A stretch of 64,000 nucleotides of DNA. Origin: Onthophagus taurus (taxonomy: Eukaryota; Arthropoda; Insecta; Coleoptera; Scarabaeidae). Shown piece by piece: positions 12,005 through 24,000 of the stretch (position 1 is its first letter; the number at the start of each line of letters is the position of its first letter). The stretch covers positions 3,107,501-3,171,500 of the forward strand of contig NC_091970.1 in the NCBI RefSeq assembly GCF_036711975.1, in the 5' to 3' direction. The notes under the pieces were generated by a model. The model saw only the letters and a list, made by a program, of their open reading frames with translations. It did no database searches and was not told the DNA's origin. The position numbers were made by a program, and so were the translations under genes.

Positions 12005-12370
12005 TGCTAATTAATAATTGGCGATAATTCTACAAGGATCCTTCAAGAAATGAATTTAATCGGCGAAAATTGCAAATTTCGAAAAAATTGTCGATCATTT
12101 CAAAAATTTATTTCTCAACAACTGAAAGTGATTTTTCAAAACGGCTTGTTGCAATAAAAAGAGGATACTTTAATTAATAATTGATGATATTTCCACAAGA
12201 ATCCTTCAAGAAATTAATTTTATAGCGAATTTTGAAAATTATCGATGAAAATTGCAACATCGAAAATGTTGTCAAAACTTCAAATATTGTTTTCTCAAAA
12301 ACTAAAAGTTATTTTTCAAAACGAGTCGGTTCATTGGAAAGATAACACTTTGGGAAATTTTCATAGTCAT
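12005..12370. repeat. Two diverged ~180-bp direct repeats
   Basis: Both units contain the series: AAT(A/T)ATTG, then CA(A)GAATCCTTCAAGAAAT, GAAAATTGCAA, TTTCTCAA and TTTTTCAAAACG. They start near 12005 and 12180 and are clearly diverged. Confidence 0.6.
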
Positions 12371-12412
12371 ATTTCAAGAACAAGATTTGTTACTTTGGGA
12401 TCACATAACAAT

Positions 12413-12745
12413 GTAGCGCCTCGGCCACAAGCGATTTCGGCTTAATTAGCTTAAATCGTGCATCATTTATCCTAAAACTTGAAGTGAGCAAATCAATTTA
12501 ATAAAACAATTCATAAACAAAACTACGTGGTTTTGAAAATTTTTTTTTCAATACTATGGTGTCGATGTAGCGCCTCGGCCACAAGCAACCTCGGGTTAAT
12601 TAGGTTCGAAAACTTGATTTAAACGCAAATTAGATTAACAAAAAAATCATGTTGTCATAAATTAAGCTACGCTTCTATGAAAACTGATAATTTTTTGATT
12701 AATGTTGTACCAATGTAGCGCCTCGGTCGCGAGCATCCTCGATGA
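12413..12745. repeat. Three copies of a GTAGCGCCTCGG repeat (~150-bp spacing)
   Basis: GTAGCGCCTCGG(C/T)C starts at 12413, 12567 and 12715. Each copy is followed by a CTCGG or TTCGG and TTAAT block, as in the hairpin satellite at 42.2-45.2 kb. Here the units are longer and the second hairpin arm is poorly kept. Confidence 0.65.
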
Positions 12746-12749
12746 TCTT

Positions 12750-13910
12750 TCTGTTTTAACAGAAAATTTTCTTTAAATTACTTAAATTATTATTGTTATT
12801 TTTCAGGTCAAGATAGTAAAGCTTACAACTCATTCAACAGCCACACGAGTTGTTTACTTCTTCTAACAACATTATATATATATTTTAGTAAGTATTTTCA
12901 ATTTTTTCATTTAAAAATCGTATTAAATAAAAATGCGATTGACGTGAAAGAAATATAAACCGTTTCATTTTTGTGTCAAAATGATTCGATTGACGACGAC
13001 AAATCGGACCTGTACGAACATGTTTTAAATGAATAACTGGATACGTAGTACGTTTAATCCCCGTTTTTAATCCCTTTGATTGTTTCGGGGTTTGATCGAA
13101 TTGAATTTAAAAAAATTGGGTATTTTTTTAAAGGAAACGTTTGTAATCGAGATGGTGATCAATTACGCTTTGGGGCTCTGAATCGCATCCCCCGTGACAC
13201 CACAGAAAGGAGGTCACACGACATCATTCGATGATACTTGATGACGATTGATCGATATAATTTATAATAAGCGATATCCCGTGACAGTCAATGACCCTTT
13301 GCACATCGATTAGGGTGGTTTGAGGGGTCGCAAAGCAAACATCGGTCGGTCAATTGTGTAAGCCTGTCCGTGACAACGTCCAATATAATGTAATGAATAG
13401 ACTGATTTCTACCACTAAACACTACTAAAACACAATCATTAAATTATGATTCTAATTAAATTCAATTTTGTTTTAGGTATGTGTTAATTAAATCAAGAAT
13501 AATGAATTTACAATCTGATGGGCTGAAGAAGAGTTTTATTAGTAAAAACAATTTTAAAGAAGACTTTGTAAGATTTTTTAAGCACTCAAAAAAAAATCTA
13601 ACGCAAAAAAATTTGTGTAAATAATCAATTTTATGAAACTGAAGATACGTAGCTTTATGTGAAACGAAAAAGAAAATCTGAGATAAGGATAAAAATATTT
13701 TCGAAAATTTAAAATAAAAAAGAACCCAAAACAAACTCAATGATTTTCATTCGCGACCACTAAGGAGATAAATGATGTACGTAAACATTTAATATTTAAA
13801 AAAAACTGGGAGATAGTTGAATATATGTACCATTGTATATTTGTGATAAAAAAAAATTAATATGAGAAAGAGGAATAAATGTTTTAATGTTGAAAATGAA
13901 TAAGGTCTTA
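12750..13910. other. Non-coding DNA with possible regulatory block
   Basis: A pyrimidine tract ending TTTTTCAG (near 12805) could be a splice acceptor for an untranslated exon, but no frame follows. The block at about 13140-13400 is less AT-rich and contains nuclear-receptor-like half sites (GGAGGTCACA, CAATGACCCTTTG). No gene was confirmed. Confidence 0.25.
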
Positions 13911-13914
13911 TTTA

Positions 13915-14053
13915 TACAGCGTGTTAATTAATTCGTCGTCATTGCAAGTATGCAACCAATATCACAGTATTGGTATTGCAATACGAATACTGTGATATTG
14001 GTTGCATACTTGAAATGAAGACGTCGAATATGATAATTAATTAACACGCTGTA
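13915..14053. mobile_element. 139-bp palindromic MITE
   Basis: The ends TACAGCGTGTTAATTAATT and AATTAATTAACACGCTGTA are exact inverted repeats. The core AAGTATGCAACCAATATCAC is repeated inverted around a central TTGCAATA, so nearly the whole element can fold into one hairpin. TA flanks both sides. Confidence 0.8.
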
Positions 14054-14711
14054 CTATATGTTATTAGATGTATTAAAGAAAATTTTTTTAATAAGAACCA
14101 AATTTCGAGATTAATTTATAAATAAATGTTTGTATGGTGAATGCCTCAAAAATATAATTTTTTCCTTTTTACTCAACTTTTTATTATTTCCCTTTTCCAC
14201 GTATTTATTAGTCCACAAAATCGTCTGAGAAACAACCCATTCATTATAATATAGACAATAGGGTGGGTGATTGTATCGAGTGTGTGGGCGTGATTTTCCC
14301 CTTGGCCCACGCCGGAAACTGTTACGGTGAAAACCCGGAAGCGAAAGGCGTTCCCCAGGCACGAAATTCCCGTGATTAAGCCCTACGTTTCTCGGTCAGT
14401 TTGACTTTAAAAGGTTTCCCCACCCAACTATATGATGGGAAACGATGGAATCGGATGGGATGGGGTGGTATGGTCGTCGCATCCCTGTCAATGAATTTTT
14501 CAACCTCACTCCACAATCGATACCGATAAATGTACACCAGACAGGAGCCAGCATTTATGGTTTTCGCATCTACGAACATGCATTCACTCAATCGCAATTA
14601 TTCAAATTTCAATTTCAATTCGTGTCGGGGTATTTAATTACGAATAAGAATTTGTTCGAAAAATTAATTAAGTTAATATATTTAATTGATTACTATATAA
14701 TTTCTTTCAGT
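14054..14711. other. Gene-free stretch with a GC-richer island
   Basis: About 14250-14430 is notably GC-rich and contains paired KLF-type boxes (GTGGGCGTG and CCCACGCC). The open frames on both strands have no recognisable product. It may be a conserved regulatory block (inference). Confidence 0.25.
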
Positions 14712-17085
14712 TGAAACTGAGCCAAAACGACTAGAAAGAACAAAAAATACTCAGCAGAAAGAAGGGAGGAGCTGATTAGAAAGAGAAAAAAACTTATTGG
14801 GCAGAAAAGAGATTGCTAATAGAAGAAAGAAAAATAGAAGAAAAAACAATGAGACTGAGCAGAAAGGCTCTGGTAATACTTGTAAAGAATGAACTGGTGT
14901 TAGAAAGAGGAAAATAAGACTAGGAAGACTGGAAAAGTGTTAGTAATAGCAGAAATAGACTGAATTGGGTCTGGAGAGAGCAAAAATAGATTTCTTCTAC
15001 CGGTAATAGAAGAAAGAGATACGATAGGGACTGGAAAGAGCAAAAAGGGACTTGACAGAAAGGAGAAAGATTGGAAAAAGACTAGATTGAGGTTGAAAAG
15101 AGGTAAAGAAGACTGAGCAGAGACTAGTAATAGCAAAAAAAATTTGGACAGTGACTGGGAAGAAAGGAGGAAGACTGGAAAAAAGTTGGTAATAGCAGAA
15201 ACAGACTAAATTGGGTCTGGAGAGAGACTTCATAGAAAAGAGAAGGATTGGTAAAAGACTGATAATAGTAGTAGTACACTGGACTGAGGTTGGAAAGAGG
15301 AAAATGAGACTGGGAATAGGTAATAGAAGAAAAAAATGTTTTGACAGAGACTGAATAGAAAGGAAAAAAACTACAAAAGGTTGGAGGAAGATAAAAGAGA
15401 CTGGAATAAGAAAAAGATTGAATAGAGACTGAAAAGAGCAAAAAGAGACTTCACAGAAAGACTACAAAAATGTTGGTAATAGCAGAAATAGGTTGGATTG
15501 AGGTTGGCAAAAAATAAAAGAGACTGAAAAGAGAAAAAAAGACTGCACAAAAAGGTTCAACATACGCCCTAAAGGCAATTCAGGCCTATACGTGTGATTC
15601 GGCACTGATTAGAAAACTCGCTAGGGGCAATAATGCTACTCTATGCTGAGTTGCCCTTCATTGGACTCCAACCTGGTTGTAGACTATAAAAAAGCCACCT
15701 AAGACAAATAAACGGCTGAACATATACTGTGTAATTTCGTTGCCAAAGGCCGCTTAAGACACAAAATTTTCAGTAAAGCTCTTTTGACACCTACCGACAT
15801 AAAGGAACAAGACCTTGGAGCAATACTAAGGTTCATTAAGGACCTACATTTAACTTTTGAAGGGTTAAAGATACAATAGATCTTATATGTGGCCATGACG
15901 AGAGGGGCCGCTCCCCTCAGCCTGAGACCTGGACAGAATACAGGAATGACTCTGGTCGGAAAGGAGAACAAATAGAAAAAGGCTGTAATACTAGAAATAC
16001 ACTAAGCAGACATGAAAAACACTGGAAATAGGCTGTACTGAGTTTAGAAAGAGAAAAGAAGACATGACAGAGACTGAAAATAAAAGAATATGCGCAGTAC
16101 CTCTTAGCAGAAAGAAGAAAGGTTGGAAAAAAGCTGGTAATAGTAGCAATAATCTCGTGACAATCTTACAACGCTGTACCAAGTCAAACAATAGAGACTC
16201 CAAATTCGATTTCTGCATGACTTTCTCAATTTATCGTATAATGTGTAATATGTACAGAGAAACAATATGGGAGGAGAAGAAGGAAGGAGGAATGGAGGTG
16301 GCAAGGAAGAGAGATAGAGCAAGTGAAGTAATAAGGTCGGGAGGGACGTGGGAAAAAGGATATATAAACACGATATTGGAGATGGGTACTAGGGTTGGCA
16401 AGGGAGACTCCAGGGTATATAGTGAACTATGAGGAGATGATAAAAGCAAGACCGCATTGCAGGATCCTGGGAGAGTGCTGGAGAAAAAATAAAGGAGAGG
16501 AGGCTGATCTATGGGCAAAGAGACAGGGAAGAATATTATAGAAGAGTGGGATACTCACTAATTGGGATCGAAAACACAAGAGTGGAAAGAGGTGAGAGAT
16601 AGGGACATGGATATACAGAGGCAGAAAAGAAGGTCACAGATACGAGAAGGGAGATACAATTAAAGGTATGGGGAGACAGTGACAGAGGGACGGCCGAAAT
16701 ATTTGTTAACGGAGGGGGATGATGATTGGTGGCCAGATTCCGCTGTGGCAATGGAAGAGAATTGGGAGACACTGGAACACATGCTGAGAGGGTGTAGTGA
16801 GGTGTAGGAGGATGCAATGGATAGGAAACAGATTTTGGGAGAGAGGGGCGACGGCAAAAGATAGATGAGGGAGGTGATAGGGGCGAAGAGGCCTGTATTA
16901 AAGAGAAAATTGTAAATATTAAAAACAATAGAACGCTTATTATTACAGAGAAACAATATTGACATCAGGCATAGTACTTCTCCATGATAATGCCGCATAC
17001 TGCAGCTATAACAAATCTACTCTCCGCCACTTCCAATTTCCATCTCTTTGCTCACACGAAACGCTGGCTAGGAACTAGAAAGTGT
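14712..17085 (+). mobile_element. Purine-rich retroelement copy B, composite
   Basis: Segment 14948-15120 is nearly identical to 10330-10505 of copy A, and 16600-17070 matches the LINE tail and following 90 bp at 11370-11788. An unrelated 15560-15965 segment interrupts it. I could not find a clean target duplication, so the boundaries are approximate. Confidence 0.55.
16230..16905 (+). pseudogene. LINE ORF2 C-terminal tail, second degenerate copy
   Basis: This copy is longer at its 5' side than the one at 11390 and shares the GCAATGG...GACACTGGAACACATGC block with it. A deletion removes the CRLCG Cys pair, and several stops interrupt the frame. Confidence 0.55.
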
Positions 17086-17389
17086 CTTTCAAACAACGAG
17101 CCGCAGATCGCTTCCATGACGAGGGTGTTGAAAAATTGGTGATACAACAAATGATTTAATCAGAACGACGACTACGTAGAGAAGTAGCTGTAAGATTTAT
17201 CAGTTTTGATTCACAGTAGTTTTGAATGAGGCTGAAAGAGGAAAATAAGACTAGGTAGAAAGACAGAAAGAATAGAGCTCTAAACAAATAAGTCTAAGAT
17301 TAGATGACATCAAGGATGATTTTAGATCCGATGTTGAGAAATAACAAGATTAATATTTCGAGAGACGTCCAATATTATGCAGAGAAGAT

Positions 17390-18890
17390 TTTCGATGATG
17401 TTGAGATAGGATGTTAATATATGATGGAAAAGATGTTGCTGGAGGTCAAGATGGTGTCGAGGGAGTAGCTTGTAATGGTGAGTTATCTGCACAAGTTGAG
17501 GTCGTGTCGGGTGTGCCGCAGGGTTCTATTCTTGGCCCAATTCTGTTTTCAATTTATACTTCCCAACTGTGTTTGGCTGTAAAGCACTGTACTGCGCAGA
17601 TGTATGCTGATGATATTCAATTATACTACATTTTTTCAACATCAAATCTAGCTGTGGCTGAAAGTAATATTAATGCTGACTTGAAGGCCTTGGTCAATAC
17701 TGCTAATGAGCACAGCTTAAGGATAAATCCATCTAAGTCATCGGTGATGGTCTTTGGGAGCCGGGGTGTTTTGGACGAAGTCAGGGATGGGTTGAGCTTG
17801 AAAATTGACTCTGATGTTTTGTAGGTTGCTGAAAGTGCAAGGAATTTGGGTATCATTATTGACAGTAAACTTAGATTTGACTCGTACATTGGTAGTCTAC
17901 TGCGTCGTGCATATGCAGCGTTAAAATTGCTCTATAATAGTAGGCATTTATTGGAACAGCAACTGCGGATACGCTTGTGTGACGCCCTGGTTCTCTCGAT
18001 CTTTAATTACGGTGATGTATTATATGGCCCTTGTATTGATAATATTCACAAGGTAAGAATTCAAAGAGTTCAGAATGCGTGCTTACGTTTTATTTATGGC
18101 ATTAGGAAATATGCGAGTATCTCATACACCTTAAAATGGGTGGACTGGTTGAATATGTCACGTCGTAGGGCCCTTCACTCTGCTTGCCTCTACCATAAGG
18201 TTTTGACTACCAAATGTCCACCATATTTATACAACAAAATTCAATTTCGAACAGACGTTCATAATATTAATATTAGGCACAGACATACGTTAACAATACC
18301 CCAGCATCGACTGGAAATTTTTAAAAGATCTTTCACGTATTGTGTGCCTAATTTGTTGAATAACTGTCCACTTTCGGTCTTGCAGGAAACTGAGCGGGTT
18401 TTCAGGGTGATATATAGGTCTGAGTTATTGAATGAGCAGAATTGTGATGACATATGAACCAATTTTCTCTTTCGTTCTCTTTCTATATCTTTTTCATTTC
18501 GTTCTTTCTTCTTTTTTTTTTTTTTTTTTGTTGTTTTTTCTCTTTTTTCTTTCTTTTATTGTTTTTTCGTGTTTCTTCTCCTTTCCTTGTCTTAGCTCTT
18601 CTTATTTACTAGAAAGCTAGTCTTACTATTATGTATAATTGGTATTAATTTTAAGTTTTTGGTAACAACTAGTCTTTCTATTTCCGTTTGCCGTCATGAA
18701 GTTTAAGTTTATTTATACAAAATGTAGAACAAGGACCAATGAAAAACAGCTGACCCACTGGGAATGCTGACGTGGTCCTTTTTAACTCATGGCATTTCAT
18801 TTTGGTTTTATTTTAGTTTTTAAGTATTTTGTTATTGGGGTTTATAATGGTGCTATGGGTTAATAAACATTATTATTATTATTATTATGT
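17390..18890 (+). mobile_element. 5'-truncated CR1/L2-like LINE with ATT tail
   Basis: The segment holds the RT C-terminal half (17411-18457), a 3' UTR rich in T/C tracts, and a terminal microsatellite of TTATTATT units at about 18868-18887. A 3' microsatellite tail and 5' truncation are typical of CR1/L2-group LINEs. Confidence 0.75.
17411..18457 (+). pseudogene. LINE reverse transcriptase, C-terminal half with one in-frame stop
   Basis: The frame contains the RT signature SGVPQGSILGPILFSIY, then the catalytic QMYADDIQLY and LRINPSKS. After one in-frame TAG at 17822-17824 it continues in the same frame: ARNLGIIIDSKL, LRIRLCDALVLSIFNYGDVL, IQRVQNACLRFI, and a thumb/tail to the stop at 18455. 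The N-terminal RT half and the endonuclease are missing. Because only one nonsense codon breaks about 348 codons, the insertion seems fairly young. Confidence 0.85.
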
Positions 18891-19489
18891 TATGGCTAAA
18901 TGCGATTGATTAATATTTGAAGAGTATCATCAGCATACATTTGTATTAAATTAATATTAAAAACTATAAATGGAATTATAAAGGAATTAAAAGGAACGCA
19001 AACAAAATACAAAATATTGCGATCAAACAATGGTGAGAATTGAAATAAAAAAAATCCTCGGAATTCAAACTGTAAACTGAGAATGAATTCGTATTAAAAA
19101 TTGGAAATATCCGTTTCGGTGGGTATTATTACGTACAATAGCGGCCTTGGACGGGATTTTTACCAGGCCCGTAGAGAGAGATTATCATCTACAACAACAT
19201 CCGTGCCGGCAGGAAGTACCGCATGCAACATAGAAAAAAACGTAAAAAAATACAAAAACGCAGTATTGGGAACCGGTTTGACAGTGTTCCCGAAAATTTT
19301 TTTCATGGAAAAAATGGTACCGCGCATTTACCGATGGCTCTTCCATGCATTTTTCGTGAAAATCGCGTGTGCCATAGAAGCGAGCATCGTTAACGTAGTT
19401 AACTCTTTTATACTCACTCGTTTTTTCTTCCACTTTTTTTCTTTTATGAAACGATTTTCATCATTTTCGACTTTTATTTCGAATTTTAG
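18891..19489. other. Region upstream of the protease exons
   Basis: This should contain an intron ending at the acceptor TTTTAG (19484-19489). I could not find the exon for the signal peptide and the RxxG activation site; it may lie here or further upstream, beyond the LINE. Confidence 0.4.
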
Positions 19490-20417
19490 GGTAATGCAAA
19501 ACCGGTGGAACCCCGTCCGGGAGCTTTTCCGTTTCAAGCTGCCCTCATGGAACGATTGCCCGATAAAAAAGGATATCATACTTTTTGCGGAGGCAGCTTA
19601 ATTCATCCGATATGGATTTTAACAGCAGCTCATTGCGTACAAATCGATTTAGACTCACCTAAATTAAATCCGTAAATATCTCTTTTTTTTTAATTAAAAT
19701 TAATTTTCATTTAAATTTGATTCGCAGAAAAAAAACTTATGTAGCATTGGGGAGCGTTTATAGAAACGGACGTGGAGGTCAAATAATAAGGATAGAATCA
19801 ACAAAAATGCACCCGAATTATCTAAAATTAGATAAAAGCGATTTGGCTTTGTTAAAATTAACGAAACCCGCGAAATTGAACCGTTTTGTGAAGTTGGTTC
19901 GCCTCCATTTGGATAATAAGGAAGCTTTGGAAGGAAAAACGGCTTATTTAACGGGATTTGGGATTATCGATGGTATTTTTTTGGTAAAAATAATCAAAAT
20001 ATTCAATAATTGTGATTTTATAACAATTATTTTAGATCAATTCCACACATCACAACGATTAAGAAAGGCTACATTTAAAATAAGCCCCCCAAAAAAATGT
20101 TTTGGAAATAAACAAACATTAAACGGGGAACTTTGCGCCGCATCAACAGTTGAGGAAGGAAAAGCTTGCAAAGTATAAAACATTTTAGATTTAGAATAGA
20201 AAAAATAAAATATTTGTCATCATAGGGTGATAGTGGAGGTCCTCTTACGATTATAAAAAACGGGAAATTGATTCAAATTGGGGTTACAAGCCGTTTGGCT
20301 TTACTCCCATTTTGTAAAATAGGGTTTAATAATTCGATCTACACCCGAGTTTCGGCGTATATTAATTGGATTTCTAAAATAACTGGGATTGATTTCAATA
20401 AAAATAATTTAACCTAA
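19490..20417 (+). CDS. S1 (chymotrypsin-fold) serine protease, 5' exon not found
   Basis: Four exons join in phase: 19490-19671, 19728-19972, 20036-20172 and 20226-20417, giving 251 codons and a stop. The product starts at [19 protein letters not shown], the residues just after the usual activation cleavage. It carries [17 protein letters not shown] (catalytic His), KSDLALLKL (catalytic Asp), LCA and then GDSGGPL (catalytic Ser), and ends with [11 protein letters not shown]. The introns are short (56, 63 and 53 bp) with GT/AG ends. It is probably a secreted zymogen, and the signal-peptide exon is missing from the model. Oddly, the residue six before the catalytic Ser, the S1-pocket base (position 189), is Lys in place of Asp or Ser/Gly. 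The last two exons have been copied into the adjacent array. The family call is certain; the target is unknown. Confidence 0.88.
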
Positions 20418-20520
20418 TTTTTTAACGTTTGTGCAATTTGGGTTGCATAACTCAAATTATTTTTATTCCCCTAATTTTAATTAATAATTTTTAAACAATT
20501 GTTCAACGTATTTAGGTAAC

Positions 20521-23500
20521 TCCCCCACATGATTGAGGTTGGAGGAGGATAAAAGAGACTTTAAAATGAAAAAAGAGACTGAGCAGAAAGGTTCAACATT
20601 AAAAATTGCCTGATAATTAAAGAAATAAGCTCATATAAAACCAAAAAGAAAAAATAAGATTGGGCAGAAACTGGTAAAACAAGAAATAAGCCTCCCAAAA
20701 AATGTTCAATCATTAAACGGTGAACTTTGCGCCATATCAACAGTTGAGGAAGGAAAAGCTTGCAAAGTATAAAACATTTTAGATTTAAAATAGACAAAAT
20801 AAAATATTTGTGATTATCGGGTAATAATTCGATATATACCCGAGTTTTGGCGCATATTAATTGGATTTCTAAAATAACTGAGATTGATTTTAATAAAAAT
20901 AATTTAACCTAATTTTGACATTTGTACAATTTGGGTTGCATAACCCAAATTATTTTTATTCGCCTAATTTTAACTAATAATTTTTAAAAAGTTATGCAAC
21001 GTATTTAGGTAACTCCCCCACATGATTGAGGTTGGAGGAAGATAAAAGAGACTTTAAAACGAAAAAAGAGACTGAGCAGAAAGGTTCAACATTAAAAATT
21101 GACTGATAATAGAAGAAATAAGCTCAAATGAAACCAAAAAGAAAAAATGAGACTGGGCAGAAACTGGTAAAACAAGAAATAAGCCTCCCAAAAAAATTTT
21201 TAATCATTAAACGGGGAACTTTGCGCCACATCAACAGTTGAGGAAGAAAAAGCTTGCAAAGTATAAAACATTTTAGATTTAAAATAGACAAAATAAAATA
21301 TTTGTGATTATCGGGTAATAATTCGATATATACCCGAGTTTTGGCGCATATTAATTGGATTTCTAAAATAACTGAGATTGATTTTAATAAAAATAATTTA
21401 ACCTAATTTTGACATTTGTACAATTTGGGTTGCATAACCCAAATTATTTTTATTCGCCTAATTTTAACTAATAATTTTTAAAAAGTTGTGTAACGTTTTT
21501 AGGTAACTCCCCCACATGATTGAGGTTGGAGAAAGATAAAAGAGACTTTAAAACGAAAAAAGAGACTGAGCAGAAAGGTCCAACATTAAAAATTGCCTGA
21601 TAATTAAAGAAATAAGCTCATATAAAACCAAAAAGAAAAAATAAGATTGGGCAGAAACTGGTAAAACAAGAAATAAGCCTCCCAAAAAAATGTTCAATCA
21701 TTAAACGGGGAACTTTGCGCCACATCAACAATTGAGGAAAAAAAAGCTTGCAAAGTATAAAACATTTTAGATTTAAAATAGACAAAATAAAATATTTGTG
21801 ATTATCGGGTAATAATTCGATATATACCCGAGTTTTGGCGCGTATTAATTGGATTTCTAAAATAACTGGGATTGATTTTAATAAAAATAATTTAACCTAA
21901 TTTTGACATTTGTACAATTTGGGTTGCATAACCCAAATTATTTTTATTCGCCTAATTTTAACTAATAATTTTTAAAAAGTTATGCAACGTATTTAGGTTA
22001 CTCCCCCACATGATTGAGGTTGGAGGAAGAGAAAAGAGACTGGAAAACGAAAAAAGAGACTGAGAAGAAAGGTTCAACATTAAAAATTGACTGATAATAG
22101 AAGAAATAAGCTCAAATGAAACCACAAAGAAAAAATGAGACTGGGCAGAAACTGGTAAAACAAGAAATAAGCCTCCCAAAAAAATGTTTAATCATTAAAC
22201 GGGGAACTTTGCGCCACATCAACAGTTGAGGAAGAAAAAGCTTGCAAAGTATAAAACATTTTAGATTTAAAATAGACAAAATAAAATATTTGTGATTATC
22301 GGGTAATAATTCGATATATACCCGAGTTTTGGCGCATATTAATTGGATTTCTAAAATAACTGAGATTGATTTTAATAAAAATAATTTAACCTAATTTTGA
22401 CATTTGTACAATTTGGGTTGCATAACCCAAATTATTTTTATTCGCCTAATTTTAACTAATAATTTTTAAAAAGTTGTGTAACGTTTTTAGGTAACTCCCC
22501 CACATGATTGAGGTTGGAGAAAGATAAAAGAGACTTTAAAACGAAAAAAGAGACTGAGCAGAAAAGTTCAACAGTAAAAATTGCCTGATAATTAAAGAAA
22601 TAAGCTCATATAAAACCAAAAGGAAAAAATAAGATTGGGCAGAAGCTGGTAAAACAAGAAATAAGCCTCCCAAAAAAATTTTCAATCATTAAACGGGGGA
22701 CTTTGCGCCACATCAACAATTGAGGAAAAAAAAGCTTGCAAAGTATAAAACATTTTAGATTTAAAATAGACAAAATAAAATATTTGTGATTATCGGGTAA
22801 TAATTCGATATATACCCGAGTTTTGGCGCGTATTAATTGGATTTCTAAAATAACTGGGATTGATTTTAATAAAAATAATTTAACCTAATTTTGACATTTG
22901 TACAATTTGGGTTGCATAACCCAAATTATTTTTATTCGCCTAATTTTAACTAATAATTTTTAAAAAGTTATGCAACGTATTTAGGTTACTCCCCCACATG
23001 ATTGAGGTTGGAGGAAGAGAAAAGAGACTGGAAAACGAAAAAAGAGACTGAGCAGAAAAGTTCAACAGTAAAAATTGCCTGATAATTAAAGAAATAAGCT
23101 CATATAAAACCAAAAGGAAAAAATAAGATTGGGCAGAAACTGGTAAAACAAGAAATAAGCCTCCCAAAAAAATTTTCAATCATTAAACGGGGGACTTTGC
23201 GCCACATCAACAATTGAGGAAAGAAAAGCTTGCAAAGTATAAAACATTTTAGATTTAAAATAGACAAAATAAAATATTTGTGATTATCGGGTAATAATTC
23301 GATATATACCCGAGTTTTGGCGCATATTAATTGGATTTCTAAAATAACTGAGATTGATTTTAATAAAAATAATTTAACCTAATTTTTTGACATTTATGCA
23401 ATTTGGGTTGCATAACTCAAATCATTTTTACTTAAATATTTTTATTCCCCTAATTTTAACTAATAATTTTTAAAAAGTTGTGCGACGTATCTCCCCCACA

Positions 23501-24000
23501 TGATTGAGGTTGGAGGAAGATAAAAGAGACTTTAAAACGAACAAAGAGACTGAGCAGAAAGGTTCAACATTAAAAATTGACTGATAATTAAAGAAATAAG
23601 CTCATATAAAACCAAAAAGAAAAAATAAGATAGGGCAGAAACTGGTAAAACAAGAAATAAGCCTCCCAAAAAAATGTTTAATCATTAAACGGGGAACTTT
23701 GCGCCACATCAACAATTGAGGAAAAAAAGCTTGCAAAGTATAAAACATTTTAGATTTAAAATAGACAAAATAAAATATTTGTGATTATCGGGTAATAATT
23801 CGATATATACCCAAGTTTTGGCGCGTATTAATTGGATTTCTAAAATAACTGGGATTGATTTTAATAAAAATAATTTAACCTAATTTTGTGACATTTGTGC
23901 AATTTGGGTTGCATAACTCAAATTATTTTTCCTTAAAAATTTTTATTCCCCTAATTTTAACTAATAATTTTTAAAAAGTTGTTCAACGTATTTAGGTAAC
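20521..24000. repeat. 494-bp tandem array built from the 3' ends of two neighbouring genes
   Basis: The marker TCCCCCACATG starts at 20521, 21014, 21508, 22002, 22496, 22990, 23492 and, in the intact POLG2 exon, 24001, giving units of 493-509 bp. Each unit has four parts: about 165 bp of purine-rich repeat, an antisense-irrelevant piece of protease exons 3-4 (AACTTTGCGCC..., CCGAGTTTTGGCGC...), the protease 3' flank, and a copy of the POLG2 last exon. GDSGGP is lost in every copy. Units beginning at 21508 and 22496, and those at 22002 and 22990, are near-identical pairs, so a 988-bp dimer was amplified. Confidence 0.92.

Noticed and set aside
19101..19489. Plus-strand frame leading into the protease as its N-terminus
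   Set aside because: It reads the protease exon in the wrong frame after 19490. The acceptor at 19489 and the correct GGT phase show it is intronic.
20561..23179. Minus-strand 73-78-codon frames containing GGLFLVLPVSAQSYFF-type sequence
   Set aside because: They repeat once per 494-bp unit and come from the purine-rich part of the array; they are not signal-peptide genes.
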